Assembly: GCA_019119395.1 (NCBI GenBank)
Contig: DWXC01000022.1
Coordinates: forward strand, 1-64,000
Origin: Candidatus Borkfalkia stercoripullorum
GTDB lineage: Bacteria; Bacillota; Clostridia; Christensenellales; Borkfalkiaceae
Length of the DNA: 64,000 bases
Direction: 5' to 3'
Each line of letters begins with the position of its first letter. Positions within the stretch are counted from its first letter, which is position 1. The notes under the pieces are model-generated. The model had not been told where the DNA came from. It saw nothing but the letters and a program-made list of their open reading frames with translations, and did no database searches. Positions 1 to 8,301 of the stretch are shown here, one piece after another. The translations under genes were made by a program, and so were the position numbers.

Positions 1-488
1 GGGGTGCGCAGCGGAAAATTGCGATTTCCCTTGCGCGATTTATTATTTAAATAATTTAAGGCGCGTTCCGAAATCGCTATTTTGGATAAGCGCACTCAAT
101 TTGCCGCATACCTGCGGTCTCAACGGGTGAATGCGGCGCGCATGTTATTGGGTGTGCTCTCAAAAAGCGCGCCGCAGAGGGCAGAGCCCTCAAACTCACG
201 GAAAAATGATTTGTCAGCACAAATCATTTTTCGTGAACACAAATATTTACTTGCGTTTCCGCAAACCACGCTTTGCGGAACAAGCCCCCGATTTGCCGCG
301 ATGAGCGGCCTCGGGCAGGAAAGGTGAATTTGCCGCATTCATAATAGTGTAAGCCCTTAAAAAGCGGCAAAGAGGAAAAATCCGAACGCAGAGCCGTTTG
401 TAAAACGGCGAACGTTGGGGTTTTCCTAAAAATCACGACAAATTGCGTGCCTTTGCGCGCAATTTGTGTGAACACGAACATTTTTCGC
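1..488 (-). repeat. Structured repeat array 1 (minus orientation, cut by left edge)
   Basis: No convincing gene is present before rpsB. Read on the minus strand, this stretch holds two units of the repeat family also found at 7539-8232. Boundary hairpins lie at 433-472 (9-bp stem 439-447/458-466) and 196-237 (13-bp stem 202-214/219-231, identical to the hairpin at 7539-7580). Core hairpins lie at 329-371 (stem 329-336/364-371) and 133-175 (stem 133-140/168-175). Their loops share the pattern TTTTxAGGGC or close variants. Each core is followed on the minus strand by a conserved ATTCACC segment and a small hairpin (CCGC/GCGG in one unit, GCCGC/GCGGC in the other). The array probably continues left of position 1. 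Short open frames here (82-327 and 224-481) follow the hairpins and lack ribosome binding sites, so I treat them as non-coding. Confidence 0.75.
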
Positions 489-517
489 TTGCAAAAAGCA
501 ATAACTTATGCTAAAAT
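489..517 (+). promoter_or_regulatory. Sigma-A promoter of rpsB-tsf
   Basis: TTGCAA at 489-494, a 17-bp spacer, then TAAAAT at 512-517 preceded by an extended -10 TG at 509-510. It lies about 120 nt upstream of the rpsB start and just outside repeat array 1. Confidence 0.7.
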
Positions 518-540
518 AGTAAGGCTATAAAATTCACACC

Positions 541-639
541 GTGCGCGTGCCGCATACCGTTCCCGCCAAAATCTCAACCGGGCGGGCTGATGCGGCTGTC
601 TATGCGCGTGCGGGAGGAAACAAACGGAGGAATATTTTT
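541..639 (+). promoter_or_regulatory. Structured 5' leader of rpsB (candidate r-protein leader)
   Basis: The leader folds into nested stems: GCCGCAT (549-555) with ATGCGGC (590-596), and CCCGCC (562-567) with GGCGGG (581-586). The ribosome binding site GGAGG (626-630) follows. Ribosomal protein operons often carry such leaders for autogenous control. That role here is inference, because no specific Rfam family is recognised. Confidence 0.4.
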
Positions 640-1428
640 ATGGCAGTCATCACAATGAAGCAGCTGCTCGAAGCGGGCGTGCACTTCGGTCATCAGACCA
701 GAAAATGGAACCCCAAGATGAAGAAGTACATCTTCGCTGCGCGCAACGACATCCACATCATCGACCTGCAGCTTACCGTTGGCCTCGTGGAAGAGGCGTA
801 CAAATTCGTCGTCGAAACGGTCAAAGCGGGCAAAAGCATCCTGTTCGTCGGCACGAAGAAACAGGCGCAGGAAGCCATCAAGGAAGAGGCTACCCGTTGC
901 GGTCAGTTCTACATCAATTCCCGCTGGCTCGGCGGCACGCTGACCAACTTCAAGACCATCCGTTCCAGGATCGACCGCCTCAATAAATTGCAGAGGATGG
1001 AAGAATCGGGCGACTTCGACCTTCTTCCCAAAAAGGAAGTCCTCGGGCTGAAAAAGGAAATGGAAAAGCTGGAAGCCAACCTCGGCGGCATCCGCGAGAT
1101 GAAAAACCTTCCCGGCGCCATGTTCATCGTCGACCCGCACAACGAAGATATCGCCGTGCAGGAAGCGAGGAAGCTGCACATTCCGATCGTCGCGATCACC
1201 GATACCAACTGCGATCCCGACCTGATCGACTACGTGATCCCCGGCAACGACGACGCGATCCGCGCGGTCAAACTGCTCTCTTCGGTCATCGCGAACGCGG
1301 TCATCGAGGCCAACCAGGGCGAAGCGGTGAATGCGGAAATGGCGGAAGCGGCGGCGGAAGTTCCCGCGGAATCCATTGAAGAAGTCGTGGAAAACGCTGC
1401 GGAAGAGACCCCCGCGGCGGCTGAATAA
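640..1428 (+). CDS. rpsB: 30S ribosomal protein S2
   Basis: Structural protein of the small ribosomal subunit. The 262-residue product starts [19 protein letters not shown], typical of bacterial uS2, and contains the conserved NPKMKKYIF and FVGTKKQAQ segments. I place the start at the ATG at 640, which follows GGAGG with good spacing. The frame is open upstream to 541, but that extension has no family similarity and overlaps the leader hairpins. The last 35 or so residues form an Ala/Glu-rich acidic tail beyond the usual fold, a common lineage-specific extension. It is followed 30 bp later by tsf, the usual rpsB-tsf operon. Confidence 0.97.
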   Translation: MAVITMKQLLEAGVHFGHQTRKWNPKMKKYIFAARNDIHIIDLQLTVGLVEEAYKFVVETVKAGKSILFVGTKKQAQEAIKEEATRCGQFYINSRWLGGTLTNFKTIRSRIDRLNKLQRMEESGDFDLLPKKEVLGLKKEMEKLEANLGGIREMKNLPGAMFIVDPHNEDIAVQEARKLHIPIVAITDTNCDPDLIDYVIPGNDDAIRAVKLLSSVIANAVIEANQGEAVNAEMAEAAAEVPAESIEEVVENAAEETPAAAE

Positions 1429-1458
1429 TCGAATACAGAGAATACGGAGGAAAGATAT

Positions 1459-2118
1459 ATGGCTATTACGGCAAGCGACGTAAACGCTTTGAGGCAGAAA
1501 ACGGGCGTCGGCATGATGGATTGCAAAAAGGCGCTCACCGAAGCGAACGGAGATATGGACAAGGCGATCGAGATCCTTCGCGAAAAGGGCATGGCAACCG
1601 CCGCGAAAAAGGCGGGCCGCATCGCCGCGGAAGGCATCGTGGACAGCTACATCCACATGGGCGGCAAGGTCGGCGTTCTCGTCGAAGTCAACTGCGAGAC
1701 CGACTTCGTGGCGCGCGGCGATCAGTTCAAAGAGCTCGTGCACGACATCGCGCTGCAGATCGCGGCGGCAAAACCCCTCTACGTGACCAAAGAAGAAGTT
1801 CCCGCGGAAGTTCTTGAAGAGGAGAAAAAGATCCTCAAGATTCAGGCGATGAACGAGGGCAAGCCCGAAGCGATCGCGGAAAAGATGGTACAGGGCAGGA
1901 TCAAAAAGTATTACGAAGATTTCTGCCTGCTCGAACAGCCGTTCGTGAAAGATTCTTCCAAAACCATCAATCAGCTCATCACCGAAGCGATCGCGTCCAT
2001 CGGCGAAAAGATCACCGTACGCCGTTTTGCGCGCTTTGAAATGGGCGAAGGCATCGAAAAGAAGAAAGACGACCTCGCCGAGGAAGTCGAAAAACAAGTT
2101 TCCAAGATGAAAGGCTAA
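1459..2118 (+). CDS. tsf: Elongation factor Ts
   Basis: Guanine-nucleotide exchange factor for EF-Tu. The 219-residue protein has the N-terminal UBA-like module (residues 1-50, [12 protein letters not shown]) and the signature ETDFV at residues 80-84, which contacts the EF-Tu nucleotide site. It is shorter than the usual 290 or so residues of Bacillus EF-Ts because the core has a single dimerisation subdomain instead of two. Short forms of this kind are known in Thermus and some Clostridia. The start has GGAGG at 1446-1450. It is co-transcribed with rpsB and ends at a strong terminator. Confidence 0.96.
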   Translation: MAITASDVNALRQKTGVGMMDCKKALTEANGDMDKAIEILREKGMATAAKKAGRIAAEGIVDSYIHMGGKVGVLVEVNCETDFVARGDQFKELVHDIALQIAAAKPLYVTKEEVPAEVLEEEKKILKIQAMNEGKPEAIAEKMVQGRIKKYYEDFCLLEQPFVKDSSKTINQLITEAIASIGEKITVRRFARFEMGEGIEKKKDDLAEEVEKQVSKMKG

Positions 2119-2125
2119 AACCTGC

Positions 2126-2158
2126 AAGGCACACAATTGATTTTTGTGTGCCTTTTTT
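2126..2158 (+). terminator. Intrinsic terminator after tsf
   Basis: Stem GGCACACAA (2128-2136) pairs with TTGTGTGCC (2144-2152), followed by six T residues at 2153-2158. Confidence 0.9.
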
Positions 2159-2230
2159 CAAACATTTCGAAAATTGCATGCGCGCGGCGGAGAGGCGCGC
2201 GCCGCATAAAACAACCGTTCGGAGGGTGTA

Positions 2231-2953
2231 ATGGAAAAACTCAAACCCAAGTACAAGAGGATCATCCTCAAACTTTCGGGCGAGGCGCTCGCGGGGGAAA
2301 GCGGCTTCGGCCTGGACGAAAAGATCATCGCCGGCGTCGTAGACCAGATCGTCCGCATTCACGATATGGGCGTTGAAGTGGGGCTCGTCATCGGCGGCGG
2401 CAATTTCTGGCGCGGCAGGCAGGGCACGCAGATGGACAGAACGACGGCCGACCATATGGGCATGCTCGCGACGGTCATCAATTCCCTCGCCATGCAGGAC
2501 GCGATCGAACAGCGCGGCGTTCCCGTGCGCGTGCAGACGGCGCTGAACATGATCAGCGTTGCCGAACCGTTTATTTTGCGTAAGGCGCTCCGCCATTTCG
2601 AACTCGGCAGGGTCGTCATCTTCGCCTGCGGCACGGGCAACCCTTACTGCTCCACGGATACGGGCGCGGCGCTCCGCGCGGCGGAAACGCATTCCGATAT
2701 TCTGCTCCTCGCGAAGAATGTGGACGGCGTGTACGACAGCGACCCGAAAACCAATCCGGACGCGAAAAAGATCGATAAAATTTCGCACATGGAAGTCATC
2801 AACCGCGGGCTCAAAGCGATGGATACCACGGCGATCACCATGTGCATGGACAATAATATCCCCGTGCTCGCGTTTGCGCTTTCCGAAAAGGACGCGATCG
2901 TGCGCGCCATCTGCGGCGAACGCACGGGAACGCTCATCGCAAGCGAAAATTAA
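2231..2953 (+). CDS. pyrH: Uridylate kinase (UMP kinase)
   Basis: Phosphorylates UMP to UDP in pyrimidine nucleotide synthesis. It is a hexameric amino-acid-kinase-fold enzyme regulated by GTP and UTP in bacteria. The 240-residue protein carries KLSGEAL at residues 14-20 (phosphate binding), GGGNFWRG at 55-62 and [13 protein letters not shown] from residue 69, all hallmarks of bacterial PyrH. The start ATG follows GGAGGG. It heads the run pyrH-frr-uppS-cdsA, with only 14 bp to frr, an arrangement widespread in bacteria. Confidence 0.97.
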   Translation: MEKLKPKYKRIILKLSGEALAGESGFGLDEKIIAGVVDQIVRIHDMGVEVGLVIGGGNFWRGRQGTQMDRTTADHMGMLATVINSLAMQDAIEQRGVPVRVQTALNMISVAEPFILRKALRHFELGRVVIFACGTGNPYCSTDTGAALRAAETHSDILLLAKNVDGVYDSDPKTNPDAKKIDKISHMEVINRGLKAMDTTAITMCMDNNIPVLAFALSEKDAIVRAICGERTGTLIASEN

Positions 2954-2967
2954 AGGAGAAAAGAAAA

Positions 2968-3540
2968 ATGATCGACAACGAAAAGGCGCAGGAAGTCATG
3001 CTCGTTTTGGAGGATAAGCTGGATAAAACGGTCAGCGTCCTCCGCGAAGAATTTACAAGCATCCGCGCGGGCAGGGCAAACCCGCACGTGCTCGACAAGA
3101 TCACGGTGGACTATTACGGCACGCCGTCCCCCCTCAACCAGGTGGGCAATATCGCCGTTGCGGACGCGAAATGCCTTGTCATCAGCCCGTGGGACACGAG
3201 CCTTCTGAAAGGCATCGAAAAGGCGATCTTGCAGTCGAACATCGGCCTCACGCCGACAAACGACGGCAAGGTCATCCGCCTGATCTTCCCCGACCTCACC
3301 GAAGAGCGCCGCAGGGAGATCGCAAAGCAGATCAAGGCGCTTTCCGAAGACGCAAAAGTCGCCGCGCGCAACATCCGCCGCGACGCGATGGAGTCTTTCA
3401 AAAAGATGAAAAACGGCAAGGAGATCTCCGAAGACGAGGCGTCTTCGCTCGAAAAAGACGTGGAAAAAACTGTTTCCAAATATATGGAGCAGATCGAAAA
3501 GCATACTGCGGAAAAAGAAAAAGAGATCATGTCCGTATAA
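2968..3540 (+). CDS. frr: Ribosome recycling factor
   Basis: Splits post-termination ribosomes together with EF-G. The 190-residue product is the usual length for RRF. It includes the diagnostic TSIRAGRANPHVLDKI segment near residues 30-45 and the long helical C-terminus (ALSEDAKVAARNIRRDAM) of the three-helix bundle. AGGAG lies just upstream of the ATG. It sits between pyrH and uppS in a tight co-directional operon. Confidence 0.97.
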   Translation: MIDNEKAQEVMLVLEDKLDKTVSVLREEFTSIRAGRANPHVLDKITVDYYGTPSPLNQVGNIAVADAKCLVISPWDTSLLKGIEKAILQSNIGLTPTNDGKVIRLIFPDLTEERRREIAKQIKALSEDAKVAARNIRRDAMESFKKMKNGKEISEDEASSLEKDVEKTVSKYMEQIEKHTAEKEKEIMSV

Positions 3541-3552
3541 CGGGGAGAAGGT

Positions 3553-4248
3553 ATGAAAAGGATCAAACTCCCCACGCACGTCGCCTTTATCATGGACGGG
3601 AACGGCAGGTGGGCGCGCCGCCGCTTCCGCCCGCGCGCTTTCGGGCACAGGGCGGGCGTTCAGAACATGATAAAAGTCTGCTCGCACGCCTTTAAACTGG
3701 GCGTGCGCATCGTTACGGTTTACGCGCTCTCATCGGAAAATTTGTCCCGCCCCAAAGAGGAGCTGGACGAGCTTTTCGATCTTTTCCGCTCGTATTTCGG
3801 CAAAAAACGCGACCGCCTTACCGAACTGGAAGTCAAGGTCAACGTGCTCGGCGATATTTCCGTTTTGCCGGAGGATATTCAGGAAAGCGTTCTCGAAGTG
3901 GTGCAGGAAACGTCCGGCTATACGGACGGGCTGATGAATATCTGCCTCAATTACGGCGCCCGCGGGGAGATCGTTCGCGCGGTCAATGCCGCCGTCGCCT
4001 GCGGCAGGTTCGTGGACGAGACGAGTTTCAAAGACCTTTTGTCCACGGCGGGCTTGCCCGACCCCGACCTCATCATACGCACGGGCGGGGAGGTGCGCCT
4101 TTCCAACTTTTTGCTGTATCAGGCGGCGTATTCCGAACTGTATTTTTCCAAAAAGATGTGGCCGGAGTTTTCAAAAAGAGATCTCGAACGTGCCATCGAA
4201 AACTATTCCGCGCGCGACAGGCGTTTCGGCAACGTAAAAGGGGAATGA
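3553..4248 (+). CDS. uppS: Isoprenyl (undecaprenyl) diphosphate synthase
   Basis: cis-Prenyltransferase that builds undecaprenyl diphosphate, the lipid carrier for peptidoglycan. The 231-residue protein has the catalytic DGNGRWA motif at residues 15-21 (Asp15 binds Mg/diphosphate), GHRAG at 31-35, YALSSENLSRP near residue 55, and the C-terminal RTGGEVRLSNFLLYQ...SELYF block. In the usual RTSGE motif the Ser is Gly here, a minor variation. It is followed by cdsA after a single base, so translational coupling is likely. Confidence 0.95.
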   Translation: MKRIKLPTHVAFIMDGNGRWARRRFRPRAFGHRAGVQNMIKVCSHAFKLGVRIVTVYALSSENLSRPKEELDELFDLFRSYFGKKRDRLTELEVKVNVLGDISVLPEDIQESVLEVVQETSGYTDGLMNICLNYGARGEIVRAVNAAVACGRFVDETSFKDLLSTAGLPDPDLIIRTGGEVRLSNFLLYQAAYSELYFSKKMWPEFSKRDLERAIENYSARDRRFGNVKGE

Positions 4249-4249
4249 G

Positions 4250-5158
4250 ATGAAAAAGAGACTCATCACCGGCATCCTCTATATCGGCGTCATCGTCGGG
4301 TTCTTCTTTTTGAGGAATATCCACCCTTGGTTTTTCGGCATACTCGTGTATGCCTTTTCCCTCATCGGCACGTATGAAATGGTGCACGCTTTTTCTTATC
4401 GGAAAGTGAAGGAAGACGGAACGGAAGAACCGCCCGCATTCGAAATGGCGCTGTCGCAAAAGATCGCCGTGTTTGCGTTTGCGGCGCTCTTTACCCCCGT
4501 TTATTACCTCGTGGAATGGCTTGCGGGCGAAGGGGTCGGATACCGCGGCATGCTCATCCTCGCTTTTGTCTTCGCTCTGGCGCTTTTGTGCCTTTTGGTG
4601 TTCGACCATAAGCGCTGTTCGCTGCAGGGTGCGGGCGGGGCGATGCTGTGCGCGTTTTATCCCACCGTGCTTCTGGCCACGATGCTGCTTGCCAACGACC
4701 TCGCGGCGGGCACGCTGGCGCTTTTGATCATCTTCGTCATCTCGCCCGTGGCGGACACTTTTGCGTTCGTCGTGGGGAGCATTTTCAAGGGCAAAAAACT
4801 TTGCCCGAACATCAGCCCGAACAAGACGGTTTCGGGCGCGGTGGGCGGCATCGTGTTCGGCACGGGCGCAAGCGTGCTTTTATACTGGCTGTACACGCTG
4901 TGCAGCGATTACGTATACACGGGGCTGGGCAGCGGATACGCATGGGCGCCGTGGGTGATTTTTGCGGCGATCGGGCTGATCGCTTCGGTCATGACCGAGT
5001 TCGGAGACCTTGCGGAGAGCATCATCAAGCGCAAAGTGGGCGTCAAAGACATGGGCAAACTCCTGCCCGGCCACGGCGGCATACTCGACAGGATCGACGG
5101 CACGCTGTTTGCGAGCACGTTCGTGTACATCGTGTTCGAGATATTCGTCCTTTTATAA
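4250..5158 (+). CDS. cdsA: Phosphatidate cytidylyltransferase
   Basis: Integral membrane enzyme making CDP-diacylglycerol from phosphatidate and CTP. The 302-residue protein has many hydrophobic segments and the C-terminal signature region DLAESIIKRKVGVKDMGKLL followed by PGHGGILDRID, which carries the conserved metal/CTP-binding Asp residues. It starts one base after the uppS stop. The pyrH-frr-uppS-cdsA order matches many bacteria. A strong terminator follows, so dxr likely has separate or read-through transcription. Confidence 0.94.
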   Translation: MKKRLITGILYIGVIVGFFFLRNIHPWFFGILVYAFSLIGTYEMVHAFSYRKVKEDGTEEPPAFEMALSQKIAVFAFAALFTPVYYLVEWLAGEGVGYRGMLILAFVFALALLCLLVFDHKRCSLQGAGGAMLCAFYPTVLLATMLLANDLAAGTLALLIIFVISPVADTFAFVVGSIFKGKKLCPNISPNKTVSGAVGGIVFGTGASVLLYWLYTLCSDYVYTGLGSGYAWAPWVIFAAIGLIASVMTEFGDLAESIIKRKVGVKDMGKLLPGHGGILDRIDGTLFASTFVYIVFEIFVLL

Positions 5159-5164
5159 AGAGAA

Positions 5165-5192
5165 AAAATACCCGCCCGGGCGGGTATTTTTC
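5165..5192 (+). terminator. Intrinsic terminator after cdsA
   Basis: Nearly perfect palindrome AAAATACCCGCCC/GGGCGGGTATTTT, 5165-5190, with further T residues. It separates the pyrH-cdsA operon from dxr-rseP. Confidence 0.85.
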
Positions 5193-5258
5193 GTATTGTG
5201 CGGCGCGGGGCGCATAAATACCGCATCCCCGCGCGTAAACTATTTACGGAGAGAAGAT

Positions 5259-6398
5259 ATGCGAAAGAAGATCGCCCTGATCGGCAGTACCGGCTCGATC
5301 GGCAGGCAGGTGATAAACGTCGTAAACAGATACCCGGAACGCTTCGAGCTCGTCGCGATCGCCGCCAACACGGGCGGAGAACTGTTTCAAAGACAGATGT
5401 CGGAGCAAAAGCCCGCATTCGCCGCGCTGCGCGCGGAAGGCGAAACGCCGTGCGGCGTGCCCGCGGGCGTGCGCTTTGCGCGGGGCGAAGGGGCGTTCGA
5501 AGAGGCGTGCGCCTATCCGTCCGCCGACGTCATTTTCGTCGCCGTGACGGGCTTTGCGGGGTTGAAAGCGGCGCTTTCGGCCATCAATGCCAAAAAGGTC
5601 GTGGCGCTCGCGAACAAGGAGTGCCTCGTTGCGGGCGGGGAGATCGTCATGCCCGCGGCGAAGGCTGCGGGCGTGAAGATCCTGCCCGTTGACAGCGAGC
5701 ATTCCGCAATCTGGCAATGCCTCGCCTTCGACAGGGGCGCGCCCTTTTCCAAACTGATACTTACGGCGAGCGGCGGCGCGCTGCGCGACGTACCTCTCGG
5801 TAAACTTTCCGAAATGACGGCGAAAGACGCGCTCGCGCACCCGAATTGGGACATGGGCGCAAAGATCACCGTAGACTGCGCCACCATGCTCAACAAGGGC
5901 TTCGAAGTCGTCGAGGCGATGCGCTTATACGATGCGCCGCTCGAAAAGGTAGAGGTCGTCATGCACCGCGAAAGCATCGTGCATTCCATGGTCGCGTTCG
6001 AGGACGGCGCGGTGCTCGCGCAGATGAGTTATCCTTCCATGGAAGTCCCGATACAGTTGGCGCTCACCTACCCCGAAAGGCTTCGGGCGAACGTCGCGCC
6101 GCTCGATCTGGCAAAGATCTCCGCACTGCATTTTTCCGCGCCCGATCCCGCGCGCTACCCCTGTTTTACGCTCGCCCTCGAATGCGCGAAGCAGGGCGGG
6201 GATATGCCCTGCGCGCTCAACGCCGCGGGCGAAGTCGCCGTGCAGGCATTTTTGCGGGGGCAAATAAAATACACGCAAATTGCCGAAATTATAGAAAAGA
6301 CCCTCCAAAAGACCGTCCGCCGCAAAGCGGAAAGTTACGCCCTTTTGGAGGAAACGGACGGGGCCGCGCGCCGCACGGCGCGCTCCTTCCTGCCGTAA
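5259..6398 (+). CDS. dxr: 1-deoxy-D-xylulose 5-phosphate reductoisomerase
   Basis: Second enzyme of the MEP (non-mevalonate) isoprenoid pathway, converting DXP to MEP with NADPH. The 379-residue protein has the NADPH-binding GSTGSIG at residues 9-15, the metal/substrate loop TASGGALRD, the flexible PNWDMGAKITVDCATM(L)NKG block and the HRESIVHSMV segment. I use the ATG at 5259 preceded by GGAGAG. The frame is open back to 5010, but that part overlaps cdsA and has no similarity. rseP starts 9 bp after the stop. The dxr-rseP pairing is common in Firmicutes. Confidence 0.97.
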   Translation: MRKKIALIGSTGSIGRQVINVVNRYPERFELVAIAANTGGELFQRQMSEQKPAFAALRAEGETPCGVPAGVRFARGEGAFEEACAYPSADVIFVAVTGFAGLKAALSAINAKKVVALANKECLVAGGEIVMPAAKAAGVKILPVDSEHSAIWQCLAFDRGAPFSKLILTASGGALRDVPLGKLSEMTAKDALAHPNWDMGAKITVDCATMLNKGFEVVEAMRLYDAPLEKVEVVMHRESIVHSMVAFEDGAVLAQMSYPSMEVPIQLALTYPERLRANVAPLDLAKISALHFSAPDPARYPCFTLALECAKQGGDMPCALNAAGEVAVQAFLRGQIKYTQIAEIIEKTLQKTVRRKAESYALLEETDGAARRTARSFLP

Positions 6399-6407
6399 CG
6401 GAGCGAT

Positions 6408-7535
6408 ATGTGCAATCTGCTTTCTTTCAGCAGCGTAATGGGCACGATCGGCTCGGTGCTTCTGGCGATCCTCATCCTGCTCGCCATGATCACCGTGCAC
6501 GAATTCGGGCATTACGTCGCGGGCAAGATCTTTCGTTTTAAAATCAACGAATTCGCGATCGGGTTCGGCCCGGCCGTTTTCAAGCATAAAAAAAAGAACG
6601 GCGAACTCATTTCCGTCCGCTGCCTGCCCCTCGGCGGATACTGCGCTTTTGAAGGCGAGGATTCCGACGAGGCGCACCCCGACGCGTTCAACAACAAAAA
6701 ACCGTGGCAGCGCATCATCGTTCTGCTCGCGGGCGCGTTCATGAATTACGTGCTCGCGCTCCTGCTCATCGTCGTCTCCTTTTTCGCCTGCGGCCAGCTT
6801 TTGCTGATGACGTATACCGAACCTTCCGACGTCGCCGTGTATAACGAATATTCCCTGCACGACAGGGACGTCATCCTTTCCTGCGAGGGGAAGGACATAT
6901 ATCTTACGAGCGATCTGATGGACGCGCTCGAGGGCAAAAAGCAGGGCGATCTTGTCACATTCGTCGTATCGCGTGAGGAAAACGGCGGGCGATCCGAGCG
7001 GGAAGTGCAGGTCATGCTCCGCGCCGACGCGTCGTTCGACGATGTGACCGATACGGCAGCGCTCTGGAACGCGCTCGGCATAGAGCGGCAGTATTCGGAG
7101 GACGGGCAGAGTTTTACCTACCGCATTTATTCCGCGTCCTATAAAGGGTTCGGATTTTTCGAGACGATCGGAAGGTCGTTTACCTATTCTTTCCGCATCG
7201 GCGGCACGATCTTCAAAGTCCTGGGGCAGCTGCTTACGGGCGATCTGGGGCTGTCCGCGTTCGGCGGGCCGGTCAGCACCATAAAACTGACTTCGCAGAT
7301 CGCTTCGCGCAGTTTGCAGCAATTTTTGGAAATTTCCGCCTATATCGGCGTCAACCTTGCGGTTTTCAACCTGTTGCCGATTCCCGCGCTCGACGGCTCG
7401 AAAGTCGTCTTTACCGCGATCGAGTGGGTGCGCGGCAAGCCGATCAACCGCAAAGCGGAAGCGATCATCCATGCGGTCGGCTTCGTGCTCCTTTTGGGCT
7501 TTGCGGTGCTTGTGGACGTGTTGCAGTTGTTTTAG
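6408..7535 (+). CDS. rseP: RIP zinc metalloprotease (site-2 protease)
   Basis: Membrane-embedded protease that cleaves transmembrane anti-sigma factors and remnant signal peptides. The 375-residue protein has HEFGH (residues 31-35) inside the first transmembrane helix as the zinc site, a PDZ-like periplasmic region around residues 140-200, and the second metal-ligand motif PALDGSK near residue 325, followed by a last transmembrane helix. The start ATG at 6408 follows CGGAG. A second in-frame ATG at 6438 is possible but lacks an equally good ribosome binding site. The stop lies 3-4 bp before repeat array 2, with no separate terminator visible. Confidence 0.93.
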   Translation: MCNLLSFSSVMGTIGSVLLAILILLAMITVHEFGHYVAGKIFRFKINEFAIGFGPAVFKHKKKNGELISVRCLPLGGYCAFEGEDSDEAHPDAFNNKKPWQRIIVLLAGAFMNYVLALLLIVVSFFACGQLLLMTYTEPSDVAVYNEYSLHDRDVILSCEGKDIYLTSDLMDALEGKKQGDLVTFVVSREENGGRSEREVQVMLRADASFDDVTDTAALWNALGIERQYSEDGQSFTYRIYSASYKGFGFFETIGRSFTYSFRIGGTIFKVLGQLLTGDLGLSAFGGPVSTIKLTSQIASRSLQQFLEISAYIGVNLAVFNLLPIPALDGSKVVFTAIEWVRGKPINRKAEAIIHAVGFVLLLGFAVLVDVLQLF

Positions 7536-7574
7536 AGATTCACGAAAAATGATTTGTGCTGACAAATCATTTTT

Positions 7575-7802
7575 CCGTGATGTGAAAGACAACCCGCCGT
7601 CGGCGTTGCGCCGAGCGGCGGGATTTTCTCTCTGCGCGGCATTTTTGAGGGCACGCATAGTATGCAATGCCGCGCATTCACTCTTTCCCCGCAAGGCAAA
7701 GGATTGCCAAACAGGGGTGCGCCGCGGAAAAGCGCGGTTTTCCTTGCGCGATAAAATGTAAAACCGTTCACACATTTTGTTTTGTGCTGACAAAACAAAA
7801 TG
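7575..7802 (+). repeat. Long direct repeat, copy 1 (unit A)
   Basis: About 228 bp repeated at 8006-8232 with only a few substitutions and one length change. It contains a nested CCCGCCG/CGGCGGG hairpin, the core hairpin with the AGGGC loop, a GGCA/TGCC mini-hairpin and the left part of the next boundary hairpin. Confidence 0.9.
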
Positions 7803-8005
7803 TCGTGAGTTTGATGGGAAACCCGAGCGGTTTTTCCCTCTTTGCGGCACTTTTAAGGGCACGCAAAATATATAGTGCCGCAAATTCACCCTTTCCGTGA
7901 GCCAAAGCATTGGCAAATTGAGTGAACGGGCAAAAAGTGTCATTTTTGCCCGTTCGAAAAAGAAGTATTTGGCTTCACACTCGGCGGGATGCCGCCTGCA
8001 ATTTA

Positions 8006-8232
8006 CCGTGATGTGAAAGACAACCCGCCGTCGGCGTTGTGCCGAGCGGCGGGATTTTCTCTCTGCGCGGCATTTTTGAGGGCACGCATAGTATGCAATG
8101 CCGCGCATTCACTCTTTCCCCGCAAGGCAAAGGATTGCCAAACAGGGGTGCGCCGCGGGAAAGCGCGGTTTCCCTCGCGCGAAAAATATAAAACCGTTCA
8201 CACATTTTGTTTTGTGCCGGCAAAACAAAATG
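8006..8232 (+). repeat. Long direct repeat, copy 2 (unit C)
   Basis: Second copy of the 7575-7802 sequence. The high identity between A and C compared with unit B suggests a recent duplication or gene conversion inside the array. Confidence 0.9.
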
Positions 8233-8252
8233 CAAGTATAATAGAGTAAAAA

Positions 8253-8281
8253 ATCGGCGGCGCAATTTTTGCGCCGCCGAT
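8253..8281 (-). terminator. Terminator of the 8302-9429 lipoprotein gene
   Basis: 13-bp stem ATCGGCGGCGCAA (8253-8265) with TTGCGCCGCCGAT (8269-8281). On the minus strand it is followed by a T run (8247-8252). Confidence 0.85.
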
Positions 8282-8301
8282 GCGGTTTGTTTGCCGGTTT
8301 T

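Larger units (their letters stand above)
7539..8232 (+). repeat. Structured repeat array 2 (three units)
   Basis: Three head-to-tail units. Unit A (7575-7802) and unit C (8006-8232) are nearly identical over about 227 bp; unit B (7803-8005) is diverged but collinear. Boundary hairpins TTCAC...CGTGA lie at 7539-7580 (13-bp stem 7545-7557/7562-7574) and 7767-7808 (13-bp stem 7773-7785/7790-7802). A third, lacking CGTGA, closes the array (8197-8232). Core hairpins are 7633-7676, 7841-7884 and 8064-8107, with stems TGCGCGGCAT/ATGCCGCGCA in A and C and TTTGCGGCACT/AGTGCCGCAAA in B, around a conserved loop containing AGGGCACGC. Unit B also has a GAACGGGCAAAAA hairpin (about 7923-7956). No plausible coding frame runs through all units. 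The family is shared with 1-488 in the opposite orientation. Confidence 0.8.

Noticed and set aside
433-472. Integron attC or rho-independent terminators as explanation of the boundary hairpins
   Set aside because: No RYYYAAC/GTTRRRY boxes, no integron integrase, and the hairpins lack T runs; the repeated units and covarying stems do not suit plain terminators.
82-481. Short open frames in repeat array 1
   Set aside because: They cross the hairpins, have no ribosome binding site and are not conserved between repeat units.
574-2136. Long minus-strand open frame opposite rpsB and tsf
   Set aside because: It is an antisense shadow; rpsB and tsf are unmistakable and the frame has no ribosome binding site or family features.
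7539-8232. CRISPR array
   Set aside because: The units are about 200 bp, the repeats vary, there are no short spacers of constant length and no cas genes are in the window.
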